Shown here piece by piece: positions 8,344 to 17,398 of a stretch of 64,000 nucleotides of DNA (positions are counted from its first letter, which is position 1; every line of letters begins with the position of its first letter). Location: contig NZ_JACRUI010000001.1 in NCBI RefSeq assembly GCF_014305095.1, positions 186,001 to 250,000 of the forward strand, given 5' to 3'. Source of the DNA: Flavobacterium kayseriense (GTDB lineage: Bacteria; Bacteroidota; Bacteroidia; Flavobacteriales; Flavobacteriaceae). The notes under the pieces are model-generated. The model was not told where the DNA came from, searched no databases, and saw only the letters and a list, made by a program, of their open reading frames with translations. Position numbers and translations under genes: made by a program.

Positions 8344-11300
8344 TTAAAGTCCTAAGTTAAATCCAACAGTTAAAGACTTAGTGTCTGGAAAATCATTTGG
8401 ATTATTCTCTGGGCTATATGATTTATAGTCAGTTATGGTAACTAAATTTGTGGCAGTAAAATATAACTTTAAGTTATTAAGATGTAGCTTATCTAATACT
8501 GATTTAGAAAAATTATATCCTAATGATAACGTTCTTAATCTGAGATATGACGCATCTGCAACGGCCAACGTTCCAATGTTTGCTGGTGCACTAGCGTAAC
8601 TAGGACGAGGGAATGTTGTCGAATTATTTTCAGGTGTCCAATAATCAACTTTAATACCATTTCTCACAGATTGCAAAGTCCCACCCTGATTAAAACTTGA
8701 TAGATATGGATTGTTTTTTGTAGCTCCTTCTACAATATAAACATCCGCAAACAATTCAAAATTTTTAAAGTTCAAAGTGCTAGAAACTGAAGCATACCAT
8801 TTAGGATCGGTATTAATAATGACATTATCTTCATCATTTACAATACCATCTTCGTTAACATCTTTTAAGCGAATAGAGCCTGCTCTTAAAAGCGTAAGGT
8901 TTGCATTAGTAGTACTACCCGGTTTGGCTTGTGGTGAAGCGGCCGCTTCTGCATCTGTTTGGAAAATACCATCAAAAACTAATGTTCTAATATTATTTAT
9001 TGAGTATCCTATGTAACGACCTCTGGACTGATCATCCTTCGCATTTCCATCAATATCAACAATACCAGATTTAATTAATTCATTTTTATTTTTTGTAAAC
9101 GCGGTAGTTATATTCCAATTTAAATTTTTACTTCGGATAATATTTCCATTTAAAAATATTTCGAAACCACTGTTTTTAGATTCCCCTCCATTAGTAATAG
9201 TAGAACTAAAACCAGATGTACCTCCAAGTGAAATATCCGTTAACAAATCTGTAGTACGAGTGTTATAGTATTCTACAGAACCTGTAATTCTACTATTAAA
9301 AAAACCGAAGTCAATTCCCAAATTTGCAGTGGTTGATGTTTCCCAAGTTAAGTTCGGATTAGGTAGCACTGTGCCTGGTAAGGCACCTCCAACTATAACT
9401 CCTCCAAAAATATATGGATAATTAGTAACGACTCCAAGTGTTGTGTAGGGATCTAAAGATTGATTTCCTACGGAACCATATCCTAGCCTAAGTTTTAACT
9501 GATCAATTGATTTACTGTCCTTCAAGAATGATTCTTTATGTATTTGCCAAGCAGCAGCTACAGCGGGGAAAAATCCCCATTTTCTATTTTCAGAAAACAC
9601 AGAAGATCCATCACGACGTGCAGTTAATGTAAGTAGGTATTTATCCATTAAGTTGTACCTAGCTCTACCCAAAAAGGATGAAATTCGTTTCTGCTCTTCA
9701 TCGCGGATTACTTTAAAATTTAAAGCAGTTGTTATACCATCATAACCTAAAATATTATTACCAAATCCCGTTCCATTTGAGTTTGTTCTTGATCTATTTA
9801 TTTGATTAACGGACTGTACCGCTGTAAAATCAAATTTATGATTTTCTCCTATTTGAGTTTTATAGTTCAGAATGTTTTCAATTAAATGTTCCTCTCTTAG
9901 AGTGCTTGCTACGTCAGCAATTCCTCCAAGGGCAACTCCTCGCGAGTGAATCGTAGATATATAACTTCCTTCATCAACAAATCTCCTACTAAGTAACGTA
10001 TTTAATTTATAAGAAAAATTTGAAGTAAATTTATGATTAGCAACAAAATTTATATTATAATAATCGTTTTTAGCCTCTGTCTTCGACTCTCTAATATCCC
10101 ATAAAGGGTTAACCGTTGAGCTACTCGCATTAGCACCCGCAAGCAATTTTACTAAGTTACCATCGGCATCATAAGGCCCAGTGAATGGCGAAATTGTAAT
10201 AAAATCTAAATTTGAAGATTCTCTTTGTTGCCTATCCGAAGCTACATTTATATTAGCTTCAATACTTGTTTTATCATTTAACTTTTGTTCAATATTCAAA
10301 CGAAAAGTACCTCGACTATAATTTGAAGACGGCACTAGACCAGATTGGTCAAAATAGTTAAAACTGGTGAAAATTTTTGTTTTATCAGTTCCACCTGAAA
10401 TACTTAAACTATTACTATTGATGAATGCCGTTTTTAAAACAGTTTTCTCCCAATCTGTATAATTTCCAGCTATATAATTTATATACTCAGGAGTTGTAGC
10501 ACCGTTGAAGTTTAAATCATCACTGAGATAGGTTTGCGAAGGTGTATTATCAGTTCTTTTTGCCTCTCTTCTTAATTGAGCAAATTCTTCAGCATTATAC
10601 ATGTCAAAGTTTTTTGTTAATCTTTGACTAGTAGTATAGGAATTGAAATTTATATTCATTTTACCCTCTTTCCCTTTTTTGGTTGTAACAAGCACCACAC
10701 CATTGGATGCTCTAGCTCCATAGATAGCTTGTGCTGAGGCATCTTTCAGTACTTCTATTGAAGCAATATCATCCGGATTAATATCATTGATGTTCTCTAT
10801 TGGAAAGCCGTCTAAAACAATAAGCGGATCATTACCACCTCTAATTGAATTTCTACCTCTAATCAAAATATTAGAAGAGCCACCCGGTCTTGCTGAACCT
10901 AAAGTCACTTGCACTCCCGCCGCTTTACCTCTTAACATTTCAGAAATATTTGTAGTAGGAATAGCTATTGCTTTCTCCACGTCAATTTTCGAGACCGCCC
11001 CTGTTACGTCGCTCTTCTTTTGTGTTCCATAACCCACTACTACAACTTCAGTTAATGTATTTGTATCCTCCAGTAGCAATACACTTAATGAATTAGAGGT
11101 CGCTAACACTTCTTTGCTTTGAAATCCCATGTAAGAAATAGACAAAACATTCTGAGTACCTGTTATAGATAATGTAAACTTACCATCTAAATCTGTAGAT
11201 GTACCATTAGTTGTGCCTTTAACCATAACTGATGCTCCTGGCAATGGTTTGTTATCACTAGCTGAAAAAACCGTTCCCGACACTTTTCTTTGAGTTTGAG

Positions 11301-11379
11301 CCAACATTAAAGGGGCAAACATCAGAAAAATTAAAGGAAGTAGAATTTTTGATTTTAAATAAATTGGTTTTAGTTTCAT
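8344..11379 (-). CDS. SusC-family TonB-dependent outer-membrane transporter
   Basis: The TonB-dependent porin imports glycan fragments captured by SusD. I place the start at 11379, giving 1011 residues, because MKLKPIYLKSKILLPLIFLM opens a good signal peptide ending MLAQ. An upstream in-frame ATG at 11502 would add 41 residues without signal-peptide character. Order: signal peptide 1-27; carboxypeptidase-regulatory-like domain about 30-105 (VSGTVFSASDNKPLPGASV); a TonB-box-like TEVVVVGYG at about 110-118; plug domain about 120-235 with SDVTGAV and IRGRNSIRGGNDPLIVLDG; and a 22-strand-type beta barrel ending in SLTVGFNLGL with a terminal aromatic/hydrophobic strand. The 5' leader appears long (about 190 nt). 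Confidence 0.95.
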   Translation of the reverse strand: MKLKPIYLKSKILLPLIFLMFAPLMLAQTQRKVSGTVFSASDNKPLPGASVMVKGTTNGTSTDLDGKFTLSITGTQNVLSISYMGFQSKEVLATSNSLSVLLLEDTNTLTEVVVVGYGTQKKSDVTGAVSKIDVEKAIAIPTTNISEMLRGKAAGVQVTLGSARPGGSSNILIRGRNSIRGGNDPLIVLDGFPIENINDINPDDIASIEVLKDASAQAIYGARASNGVVLVTTKKGKEGKMNINFNSYTTSQRLTKNFDMYNAEEFAQLRREAKRTDNTPSQTYLSDDLNFNGATTPEYINYIAGNYTDWEKTVLKTAFINSNSLSISGGTDKTKIFTSFNYFDQSGLVPSSNYSRGTFRLNIEQKLNDKTSIEANINVASDRQQRESSNLDFITISPFTGPYDADGNLVKLLAGANASSSTVNPLWDIRESKTEAKNDYYNINFVANHKFTSNFSYKLNTLLSRRFVDEGSYISTIHSRGVALGGIADVASTLREEHLIENILNYKTQIGENHKFDFTAVQSVNQINRSRTNSNGTGFGNNILGYDGITTALNFKVIRDEEQKRISSFLGRARYNLMDKYLLTLTARRDGSSVFSENRKWGFFPAVAAAWQIHKESFLKDSKSIDQLKLRLGYGSVGNQSLDPYTTLGVVTNYPYIFGGVIVGGALPGTVLPNPNLTWETSTTANLGIDFGFFNSRITGSVEYYNTRTTDLLTDISLGGTSGFSSTITNGGESKNSGFEIFLNGNIIRSKNLNWNITTAFTKNKNELIKSGIVDIDGNAKDDQSRGRYIGYSINNIRTLVFDGIFQTDAEAAASPQAKPGSTTNANLTLLRAGSIRLKDVNEDGIVNDEDNVIINTDPKWYASVSSTLNFKNFELFADVYIVEGATKNNPYLSSFNQGGTLQSVRNGIKVDYWTPENNSTTFPRPSYASAPANIGTLAVADASYLRLRTLSLGYNFSKSVLDKLHLNNLKLYFTATNLVTITDYKSYSPENNPNDFPDTKSLTVGFNLGL

Positions 11380-11573
11380 ATAAAAATGGTTTGAATGGTT
11401 TCTAAACATAGATATCAACTTCGGATAAATGTATGCCTCATCCTTGTGACGATGTAAACTTAAGATCAAAAAATGAAGATTTCGTAAAAATAAGCACGAC
11501 AAAAAACGAACATCGCATTTTATTTAGTAAAAAATATGATAAATAACTGAAAAGCCTTTAAAACATTATAGCA

Positions 11574-11581
11574 CAAAACTA
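11574..11581 (-). promoter_or_regulatory. Candidate -7 element for susC
   Basis: Minus-strand TAGTTTTG fits the Bacteroidota -7 consensus TAnnTTTG. No good TTTG -33 box is found at 17-21 bp upstream, which fits an activator-dependent promoter. It would give a leader of roughly 190 nt for susC. Confidence 0.4.
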
Positions 11582-11629
11582 ATCGGCATAACTAATAGCC
11601 AGATCTAATAATGTTCATTTATCTTCCCT

Positions 11630-11651
11630 GTAGTGGTAATGTCGTGGTAAA
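11630..11651. promoter_or_regulatory. Tandem 11-bp direct repeat, candidate PUL regulator site
   Basis: GTAGTGGTAAT (11630-11640) is followed at once by GTCGTGGTAAA (11641-11651): 9 of 11 positions match, so the copies are one helical turn apart. The pair lies about 50-75 bp upstream of the candidate susC -7 element, a usual place for an activator. A weaker related stretch (TAGTGTTTGTAGTG) continues toward 11667, just past the regulator's stop codon. Confidence 0.45.
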
Positions 11652-11670
11652 TTTAGTGTTTGTAGTGTCT

Positions 11671-14451
11671 TTAGAAATTTAAAATATAGGTCACAAGACC
11701 ATTGTCATGATCTAATCCTAATTTCTTTCTTAATCTGTAACGTTTTGTTTCAACACTCTTTATAGATATATTTAGCAACGGAGCTATCTCTTTTGATGAC
11801 AAATTTAGTCTTAGATAGGCACAAAAACGCAAATCGTTTGGCGATAGATCTGGATGAGATTGCTTTATCTTATCCAAGAAGCCCTTGTCTGCATTATTAA
11901 AAGCTTTTTCAAAAAATGACCAATCTTGGCTATCATTTAAGTTATTGTCAATAAGTTTCAAAGTGGCATCATTATCAGTACCTCTGTTGCGCTTTAATTC
12001 TTTCTGAATACTATTTAAAACTTCATTCTTTTTAATAATACTCATAGTAGAGATGGCAAGCTCCCTATTTTTACTTTCTATATCTTGATATAGTTGGTCG
12101 TTTTTTATTTTGGTAATTAATTGCTCATTTTCCAACTGTTTACGCTCATGAACTTTTTTGTAATGCTTTTTATAACTTTTATGGAGAATCAAAGAAAATC
12201 CTAAAACAATTAGTAGATAAAAGAATATTGCTATATTTGACAAAAACCATGGTCTAGCTATTCTAAATTGATAGTTTATAGTATTATTAGAGAGTTTATC
12301 ACCCACCTTAGCTCTAATATTCAATGTGTAATCCCCAAAGGATAAGTTCTCAAATACAAGTTCAGATTTGGTATTCCATTCACTCCAATCGTTATAACGA
12401 CCTTTAAGTCGAAATTGATATTTAACCTCCTTATATTTATCATAAATGGGGACACTGTAACTAAAAGTAATTGAATTATTTGAGTAATCAAAATCTCCTG
12501 ACTTTTGCATATCAATCTTGATTTTCTCCTGATCAACACTATTTAATGTGACAGAATTTAATTCAATTTGATAAGTATTGCTTTGATTTATTCGAGAAAT
12601 ATCCAAAATTAAATAGCCATCTGTTATTCCTATAAGATAGTTATTGTTCTGGAGGTGAGAAATATTTTCATAGCCAACTTGCCCTTTTCTTAGAGAATAT
12701 GAAATGGCAACTTTATTAATTTTTAAATCATTTGTTAAGTCGTTTAACTCAACATAGCTTATATTTTCCTTCGTAAAAACCCACAATTTTCCTGTTTCAT
12801 CTACAACTAATTTTCCTGATGCATACGCGGACTGATCCACTAAGGAGCTAAGGACTTTATCTCTTACAAATTCATTTTTTACACTATCGAAACCTAAAAT
12901 ACCGCCTTTATTTGCATACAAAATCCTATTATTATATTTTATTAAACTAGAGTTTTTATCGAACGGAGTTTTAGAGTCAATCGATACATTTTTGACCATT
13001 GTTAAACCTTCATCTATCTTAAGTCTAAAAAGTCCTTTATAGCCATGACTAACCCACAATTCATTATTCTCTCCAATTTCAAAATAGCGGGCCGAGTTAT
13101 CAAATCCTTTAATTTTATTTCGAATCTTCCAAATTCCATCCTCTTTTATAAGGACATTCAATCCATTATAATTTCCTTGTAATAAAATATCTTCTGTTTT
13201 TGAAACCGTTTTGAATTCCCAAGTACCTGGTATAGCCGATATTAAATTCGCTTTATCATTATTGATTACAAAGGTTCCTGAATGATGACCACATAACAAA
13301 TCATCCTTATATTTAAACAAGCACCAAACTTGACCCGAAGTACCGTTTACAAATTTAAAAGAATCCTGAGTGAATGCCCTCTTATAGAACAATCCTTGGT
13401 TTGTACCTAAGTATAAAATATTGTTATGGACTATAGAGGCATAAATTGTCCCTATTTCCCCTTCATCGTCATTAAATACCCGTATTGGAGCTTTTAGATT
13501 AACACAATTAATACCGTTATCTAATCCTACCCAAACGTTATTGTCAACATCTTCAAATAACCCTAAAGCAGTATTATTACTTAATCCATTATTTCGATTG
13601 AGTTCAAGTTTTATATTACCATTTACATCTAAAAAAATAACACCATTTTTTATCGTTCCAATAACAAAGCTTTTGTCACGAAGCTGAATACTATTAAAAA
13701 TATTCATTTTCCTTAAAATTTCATTTCCAGAAAAATTCCACGAGGTCAATTTACCTTCTATTAATTTATAAAAACCCGAGCTACGTGTCAAAACTAACAG
13801 TCCGTTCGTAATGTGGAACATGCCCACTATCTTATCGTTTTTAAAAACTGTATTATCAATTATTAATCTTGGCTGTCCTCCTTCGAATTTATATATACCC
13901 TCTCTTTCTACATGATAGTAGATAAAACCGTTGACATTAAATATTCTGGATATACCATTTTTAGAATTAATAATTTTAGTACTACCAGTCTTTGAGTTGT
14001 AAAAGTAAATTCTATTAAATGACTGAAACAAAATCCATTCATCATTAGTAACTATATTCCAAATATGCTCATCTTCAACCATTGGTTTCTTAAATTTAGA
14101 AACCACTGATTTATAATTTAAACCTCCAAATACATCTCTTTCCCAAAAACCAAATTCCATGTAGCATCCAGTATAAATCCGTTTTCCAACAGCTTTTACC
14201 GCTCTAATTATCGTATTATTTGGAGACCTATACATTTTCCACTTGGCTCCGTTGTACTCTAAAAGCCCCTCGTTATTCCCTACATAAATAGACTTATTAG
14301 ATCCTTGAGAAATCATCCAGTTTTGGTTTTCTCCATTATAATCTATTGGAGTAAACTTTTGAATAGGAGGTAGCTCTTGACCTAGTATATTACTATTTAT
14401 TAAAAGAAATAATAAACAACATAGTGGCGAGTAAAAAGAAAATGTTTTCAT
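11671..14451 (-). CDS. Propeller/Y_Y_Y sensor with LuxR-type DNA-binding domain, PUL regulator
   Basis: This 926-residue protein is likely the glycan-responsive transcription regulator of the adjoining PUL. It has a signal peptide (residues 1-24, ending NILGQ) and a long periplasmic part built of beta-propeller repeats (about 40-620, with phrases such as LFEDVDNNVWVGLDNGINCV). A Y_Y_Y-type immunoglobulin-like domain follows at about 660-720 (VKYQFRLKGRYNDWSEW). One membrane helix (about 736-757) leads to a cytoplasmic coiled coil (760-860) and a C-terminal helix-turn-helix (about 868-926) with NLSSKEIAPLLNISIKSVETKR, typical of LuxR/GerE. There is no histidine kinase or receiver domain. This makes it a one-step membrane regulator, like SusR in layout but with a different DNA-binding domain. 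It is encoded directly upstream of susC in the same direction. Confidence 0.9.
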   Translation of the reverse strand: MKTFSFYSPLCCLLFLLINSNILGQELPPIQKFTPIDYNGENQNWMISQGSNKSIYVGNNEGLLEYNGAKWKMYRSPNNTIIRAVKAVGKRIYTGCYMEFGFWERDVFGGLNYKSVVSKFKKPMVEDEHIWNIVTNDEWILFQSFNRIYFYNSKTGSTKIINSKNGISRIFNVNGFIYYHVEREGIYKFEGGQPRLIIDNTVFKNDKIVGMFHITNGLLVLTRSSGFYKLIEGKLTSWNFSGNEILRKMNIFNSIQLRDKSFVIGTIKNGVIFLDVNGNIKLELNRNNGLSNNTALGLFEDVDNNVWVGLDNGINCVNLKAPIRVFNDDEGEIGTIYASIVHNNILYLGTNQGLFYKRAFTQDSFKFVNGTSGQVWCLFKYKDDLLCGHHSGTFVINNDKANLISAIPGTWEFKTVSKTEDILLQGNYNGLNVLIKEDGIWKIRNKIKGFDNSARYFEIGENNELWVSHGYKGLFRLKIDEGLTMVKNVSIDSKTPFDKNSSLIKYNNRILYANKGGILGFDSVKNEFVRDKVLSSLVDQSAYASGKLVVDETGKLWVFTKENISYVELNDLTNDLKINKVAISYSLRKGQVGYENISHLQNNNYLIGITDGYLILDISRINQSNTYQIELNSVTLNSVDQEKIKIDMQKSGDFDYSNNSITFSYSVPIYDKYKEVKYQFRLKGRYNDWSEWNTKSELVFENLSFGDYTLNIRAKVGDKLSNNTINYQFRIARPWFLSNIAIFFYLLIVLGFSLILHKSYKKHYKKVHERKQLENEQLITKIKNDQLYQDIESKNRELAISTMSIIKKNEVLNSIQKELKRNRGTDNDATLKLIDNNLNDSQDWSFFEKAFNNADKGFLDKIKQSHPDLSPNDLRFCAYLRLNLSSKEIAPLLNISIKSVETKRYRLRKKLGLDHDNGLVTYILNF

Positions 14452-14800
14452 AAATAAAGCCTATTTTTATAAAATCGTTGCAAAGTACAAAATCAATAAT
14501 CAAGAAAAACTTGATTTGAATTATTTTACAAAAGATATTGTTCTGTGAAAACGAGTCAAATAAAATGCGAACTACTATCTTATAATTGAGAGATTTTCTG
14601 AAAAAAAATAAATCTTGTTTTACCTGATGATATGGAATCAATATATACTTTATATTTTTTTTGAATCTAGCTATCTTTAAAAATACAATATAAGAGCTTC
14701 ACTATTTTTATTCACAGGCATCAGCTCTAAACTTGTATAAAGTTATAGGACTTTTAGTAGACTTGGATCTAACTATAAGACTTTCAACCAAATTAAAATA
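14452..14800. other. Intergenic region upstream of the PUL regulator
   Basis: AT-rich DNA between the regulator and the tRNA-Leu terminator. On the minus strand near 14480-14490 there is a TACTTTG sequence that only approximates the -7 consensus. Nothing else can be supported. Confidence 0.4.
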
Positions 14801-14843
14801 AAAAACCCTTTAAACATTGATTTTCAATGATTAAAGGGTTTTT
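14801..14843 (-). terminator. Terminator of tRNA-Leu
   Basis: A 13-bp outer stem, AAAAACCCTTTAA (14801-14813) with TTAAAGGGTTTTT (14831-14843), encloses an inner CATTGA/TCAATG stem. It sits directly downstream of the tRNA on the minus strand. Confidence 0.8.
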
Positions 14844-14847
14844 AAAG

Positions 14848-14929
14848 TGCGGATAATAGGACTCGAACCTACACGCCTTGCGGCACCAGATCCTAAGTCT
14901 GGCATGTCTACCAATTTCACCATATCCGC
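14848..14929 (-). tRNA. tRNA-Leu (anticodon TAG)
   Basis: Read on the minus strand, the acceptor arms are GCGGATA and TATCCGC with discriminator A. The anticodon stem CCAGA/TCTGG encloses loop CTTAGGA, giving anticodon TAG. A class II variable arm (TGCCGCAAGGCGT) is present, and the T arm has GTAGG-TTCGAGT-CCTAT. The 82-nt length suits tRNA-Leu, and CCA is not encoded. Confidence 0.95.
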
Positions 14930-14944
14930 GTGCAATTGTGGGTG

Positions 14945-14974
14945 CAAATATAGTTATAAGTTTGAACTTTCAAA
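14945..14974 (-). promoter_or_regulatory. Promoter of tRNA-Leu
   Basis: On the minus strand TTTG (14974-14971), 18 bp, then TATATTTG (14952-14945). This is a full match to the Bacteroidota primary sigma consensus TTTG-N17-23-TAnnTTTG, 16 bp before the tRNA 5' end. Confidence 0.8.
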
Positions 14975-15040
14975 ACATTTTTTTAAAAAAAATATAATTC
15001 TATTTTTCGTACTTTTGAATTTATAAAAATTAACTAATAA

Positions 15041-16429
15041 ATGGAAAATATAAAGTCATACGTTCAAGAAAACAAAGACCGTTTCATCAACGAATTAATC
15101 GAATTATTAAAAATCCCATCAGTAAGTGCTGACAGTGCTTACTCTCAAGATGTAATCGACACTTCTGAGGCTGTTAAAGTAAGCCTTGAAAAAGCAGGCT
15201 GTGATTTTGTTGAAATATGTGAGACTGACGGATACCCAATTGTATACGGCGAAAAAATGATTGACCCAGCTTTGCCTACTGTCCTTGTTTACGGACATTA
15301 TGATGTGCAACCTGCTGACCCAATTGAACTGTGGACCTCTCCTCCATTTGAACCGGTTATAAAAACAACTGATATTCATCCGGAAGGAGCGATTTTTGCT
15401 CGTGGTGCTTGTGACGACAAAGGCCAAATGTACATGCACGTAAAAGCTTTTGAATACATGATTCAAAACAACAACTTGCCCTGTAACGTAAAATTTATGA
15501 TTGAAGGCGAGGAAGAGGTTGGAAGCGTTAACTTGAAAACCTTTGTTGAAAACAATACCGAAAAACTAAAGAATGATGTAATCTTGATCTCGGATACCGG
15601 AATGATCTCTAACCAGCAACCTTCTATCACAACAGGTTTACGTGGTTTGAGCTATGTTGAAGTAGAGGTTACAGGACCAAACCGCGATTTACACTCAGGT
15701 TTGTATGGAGGTGCTGTGGCGAACCCAATTAATATTTTGGCAAAAATGATCGCTTCACTTCATGATGAGAACAATCACATCACTATTCCTGGTTTCTATG
15801 ATAATGTTGAAGAACTATCTACAGAGGAAAGAGCTGAAATGGCAAAAGCGCCCTTTAACTTAGAGAAATATAAGAACGCCCTAAAACTTAATGATGTTTA
15901 TGGTGAAAAAGGATATACCACAAACGAAAGAAACTCAATTCGCCCTACGCTTGATGTGAACGGAATTTGGGGTGGATATACTGGTGAAGGTGCCAAAACA
16001 GTAATTGCTAGTCAGGCTTTCGCCAAAATATCAATGCGATTGGTCCCTAATCAAGATTGGGAACAAATCACAGAATTGTTCACAAAACACTTCATGAGCA
16101 TTGCTCCTGCTGGTGTTACTGTAAAAGTAAAACCACATCACGGAGGCCAAGGATACGTTACTCCTATTGACAGCATTGGCTACCAAGCGGCAAACATGGC
16201 GTATACGGAAACTTTTGGAGTTCCTGCAATTCCTGTTCGCTCTGGAGGAAGTATTCCTATTGTAGCCCTTTTCGAAAAAGAATTAAAAAGTAAAACGATA
16301 TTAATGGGCTTTGGTTTAGATAGTGATGCGATACATTCTCCAAACGAGCATTTTGGAGTATTTAACTACTTGAAAGGAATCGAAACCATACCGTTGTTCT
16401 ATAAATATTTTGTAGAGTTGAGCAAATAA
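15041..16429 (+). CDS. M20 family dipeptidase
   Basis: A 462-residue cytosolic zinc peptidase with no signal peptide, of the M20 dipeptidase group that includes carnosinase-like CNDP proteins. Metal-site motifs are in order: GHYDVQPADP (His86), GACDDKGQ (about 126-133), IEGEEEVGS (about 154-162), SDTGM and the C-terminal DAIHSPNEHFG. The insert LHSGLYGGAVANPIN is the dimerisation-domain signature of this subgroup. Length is normal. A TACTTTTG -7-like element lies at 15010-15017, about 24 bp before the start. The gene stands alone and ends in a hairpin. It probably takes part in general peptide recycling; substrate is not predictable. Confidence 0.93.
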   Translation: MENIKSYVQENKDRFINELIELLKIPSVSADSAYSQDVIDTSEAVKVSLEKAGCDFVEICETDGYPIVYGEKMIDPALPTVLVYGHYDVQPADPIELWTSPPFEPVIKTTDIHPEGAIFARGACDDKGQMYMHVKAFEYMIQNNNLPCNVKFMIEGEEEVGSVNLKTFVENNTEKLKNDVILISDTGMISNQQPSITTGLRGLSYVEVEVTGPNRDLHSGLYGGAVANPINILAKMIASLHDENNHITIPGFYDNVEELSTEERAEMAKAPFNLEKYKNALKLNDVYGEKGYTTNERNSIRPTLDVNGIWGGYTGEGAKTVIASQAFAKISMRLVPNQDWEQITELFTKHFMSIAPAGVTVKVKPHHGGQGYVTPIDSIGYQAANMAYTETFGVPAIPVRSGGSIPIVALFEKELKSKTILMGFGLDSDAIHSPNEHFGVFNYLKGIETIPLFYKYFVELSK

Positions 16430-16449
16430 TTTTAAGTTACCCAATACAT

Positions 16450-16473
16450 AATCCGTTCAGAAATGAGCGGATT
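16450..16473 (+). terminator. Terminator of the M20 dipeptidase gene
   Basis: AATCCGTTCA (16450-16459) pairs with TGAGCGGATT (16464-16473) across a GAAA tetraloop with one G-T pair. A run of T follows. Confidence 0.85.
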
Positions 16474-16562
16474 TTTTTGTGCATTTTGAGGAAATCACAC
16501 TTTAGCTTACCTAAAAAGCCATTGTACCTATTCTTATGTTATGACACAAAAAAGCAAAAAAA

Positions 16563-16586
16563 AATCTCCAACATAAGTTGGAGATT
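16563..16586 (-). terminator. Terminator of the coiled-coil protein gene
   Basis: Perfect 10-bp stem, AATCTCCAAC/GTTGGAGATT, with an ATAA loop. It lies 6 bp beyond the stop of the minus-strand gene. Confidence 0.8.
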
Positions 16587-16591
16587 ATATA

Positions 16592-17167
16592 TCAAAGCTT
16601 TAATTTTTCTAATTTTTGCTGCGCTGATCTAAGATCCTCTTCTAATTTACTAACTTTCAATTCTTGTTTAGAAATCTTCAAGTTTTCTTTTTGAACCTCA
16701 ACATCTGACAGTTTGCCCCTTGAAATCGATTTATCTAATTTGGTCTTCATTTTATCCAACTGCTTTTCGGCCTTGTCAATTTTATCGTTGATTTTGGCAA
16801 CAGATTGATCAGCTTTGTCGATTCTCTTAGCTTCTTTTTCAGCTTGTTTGATTGCTTTCTCTCTAGCTTTTATAGCATTTTCTCTAGCTCTTTGCTCCTT
16901 TTGCTTCGCTTTCTCTGCTCTTTTAAGACTTTTCTCTGCTCTATATTGTTCTCTCTGAGCGCTTTTCCTGTCTTTCTCAGCTTGCTTTAAAGCTTTCTCT
17001 GCTATTGCTTGCTCCTTTAAGGCTTCTTTATTAATTATTTCCTGCGAAAGTGGCGCTTGTACAGGAACTACTGCAAGCGAGTCTTTAACCACAGGCTTTG
17101 TCTCCTGAGCAAAACCAAATTGCATTCCTAGAAATGCAAAAACAAGCATTATTAATTTAGTTTTCAT
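16592..17167 (-). CDS. Secreted Lys/Glu/Ala-rich coiled-coil protein
   Basis: A 191-residue protein with a clear signal peptide (residues 1-20, ending FGFAQ). Almost everything after residue 45 is predicted coiled coil made of Ala, Lys, Glu, Arg and Gln, with repeated units such as AEKALKQAEKDRK and AEKSLKRAEKAKQ. A second helical part at about 120-190 contains DKIDKAEKQLDKMKTKLDK. There is no catalytic motif or membrane segment after the signal. Similar small periplasmic coiled-coil proteins are common in flavobacteria and have no established function. The base composition follows the amino-acid bias. It is transcribed divergently from the lipoprotein at 17399. Confidence 0.8.
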   Translation of the reverse strand: MKTKLIMLVFAFLGMQFGFAQETKPVVKDSLAVVPVQAPLSQEIINKEALKEQAIAEKALKQAEKDRKSAQREQYRAEKSLKRAEKAKQKEQRARENAIKAREKAIKQAEKEAKRIDKADQSVAKINDKIDKAEKQLDKMKTKLDKSISRGKLSDVEVQKENLKISKQELKVSKLEEDLRSAQQKLEKLKL

Positions 17168-17341
17168 ATTATTTCTATTAAAATTATTGATACTACAAAT
17201 TTAACAATAATTAAGCCATTATAAGCAGCAACGCCACTATTAATAGCTTGTCACCTGCCATATAGTAGTAGCAGAAAAACAAACTCATAGTTCTAACTAT
17301 CCCAAAATCAATGAATCGCACTCAAAGTTTGTGGAATAAAA

Positions 17342-17377
17342 TTTGTAAATACAAAATATATCTCTACATTTGTAGAG
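17342..17377 (+). promoter_or_regulatory. Promoter with BlaI-type operator dyads
   Basis: TTTG (17342-17345), 19 bp, TACATTTG (17365-17372) is a full Bacteroidota promoter. CTCTACATTTGTAGAG (17362-17377) is a perfect 7-bp inverted repeat around TT and covers the -7 box. It contains TACA...TGTA, the core recognised by BlaI/MecI repressors. A second dyad, TTTGTA-AA-TACAAA (17342-17355), covers the -33 box. Autoregulation by the BlaI encoded here is likely. Confidence 0.65.
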
Positions 17378-17398
17378 CAACCTCTTGTTTTGTAGAAT

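Larger units (their letters stand above)
1782..14451 (-). other. Polysaccharide utilisation locus, probably for a beta-glucan
   Basis: Six co-oriented genes in the order regulator, SusC, SusD, GDPD-GH16, EEP-family lipoprotein, GH3. The gaps between the last five are 17, 2, 37 and 95 bp, as expected for one operon. GH16 endo-glucanase plus GH3 exo-beta-glucosidase is the classical pair for laminarin or mixed-linkage beta-glucan. A glycerophosphodiesterase domain and a phosphoesterase-type enzyme in the same operon are unusual and suggest a substrate carrying phosphate esters. The substrate assignment is inference. Confidence 0.85.

Noticed and set aside
11380..11502. N-terminal 41-residue extension of SusC
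   Set aside because: The extension has no family likeness, and a standard signal peptide starts at the ATG at 11379.
14393..14641. An 82-codon minus-strand reading frame upstream of the regulator
   Set aside because: It overlaps the regulator's signal peptide in another frame, has only AT-rich composition (Phe, Ile, Asn, Lys) and no start signal.
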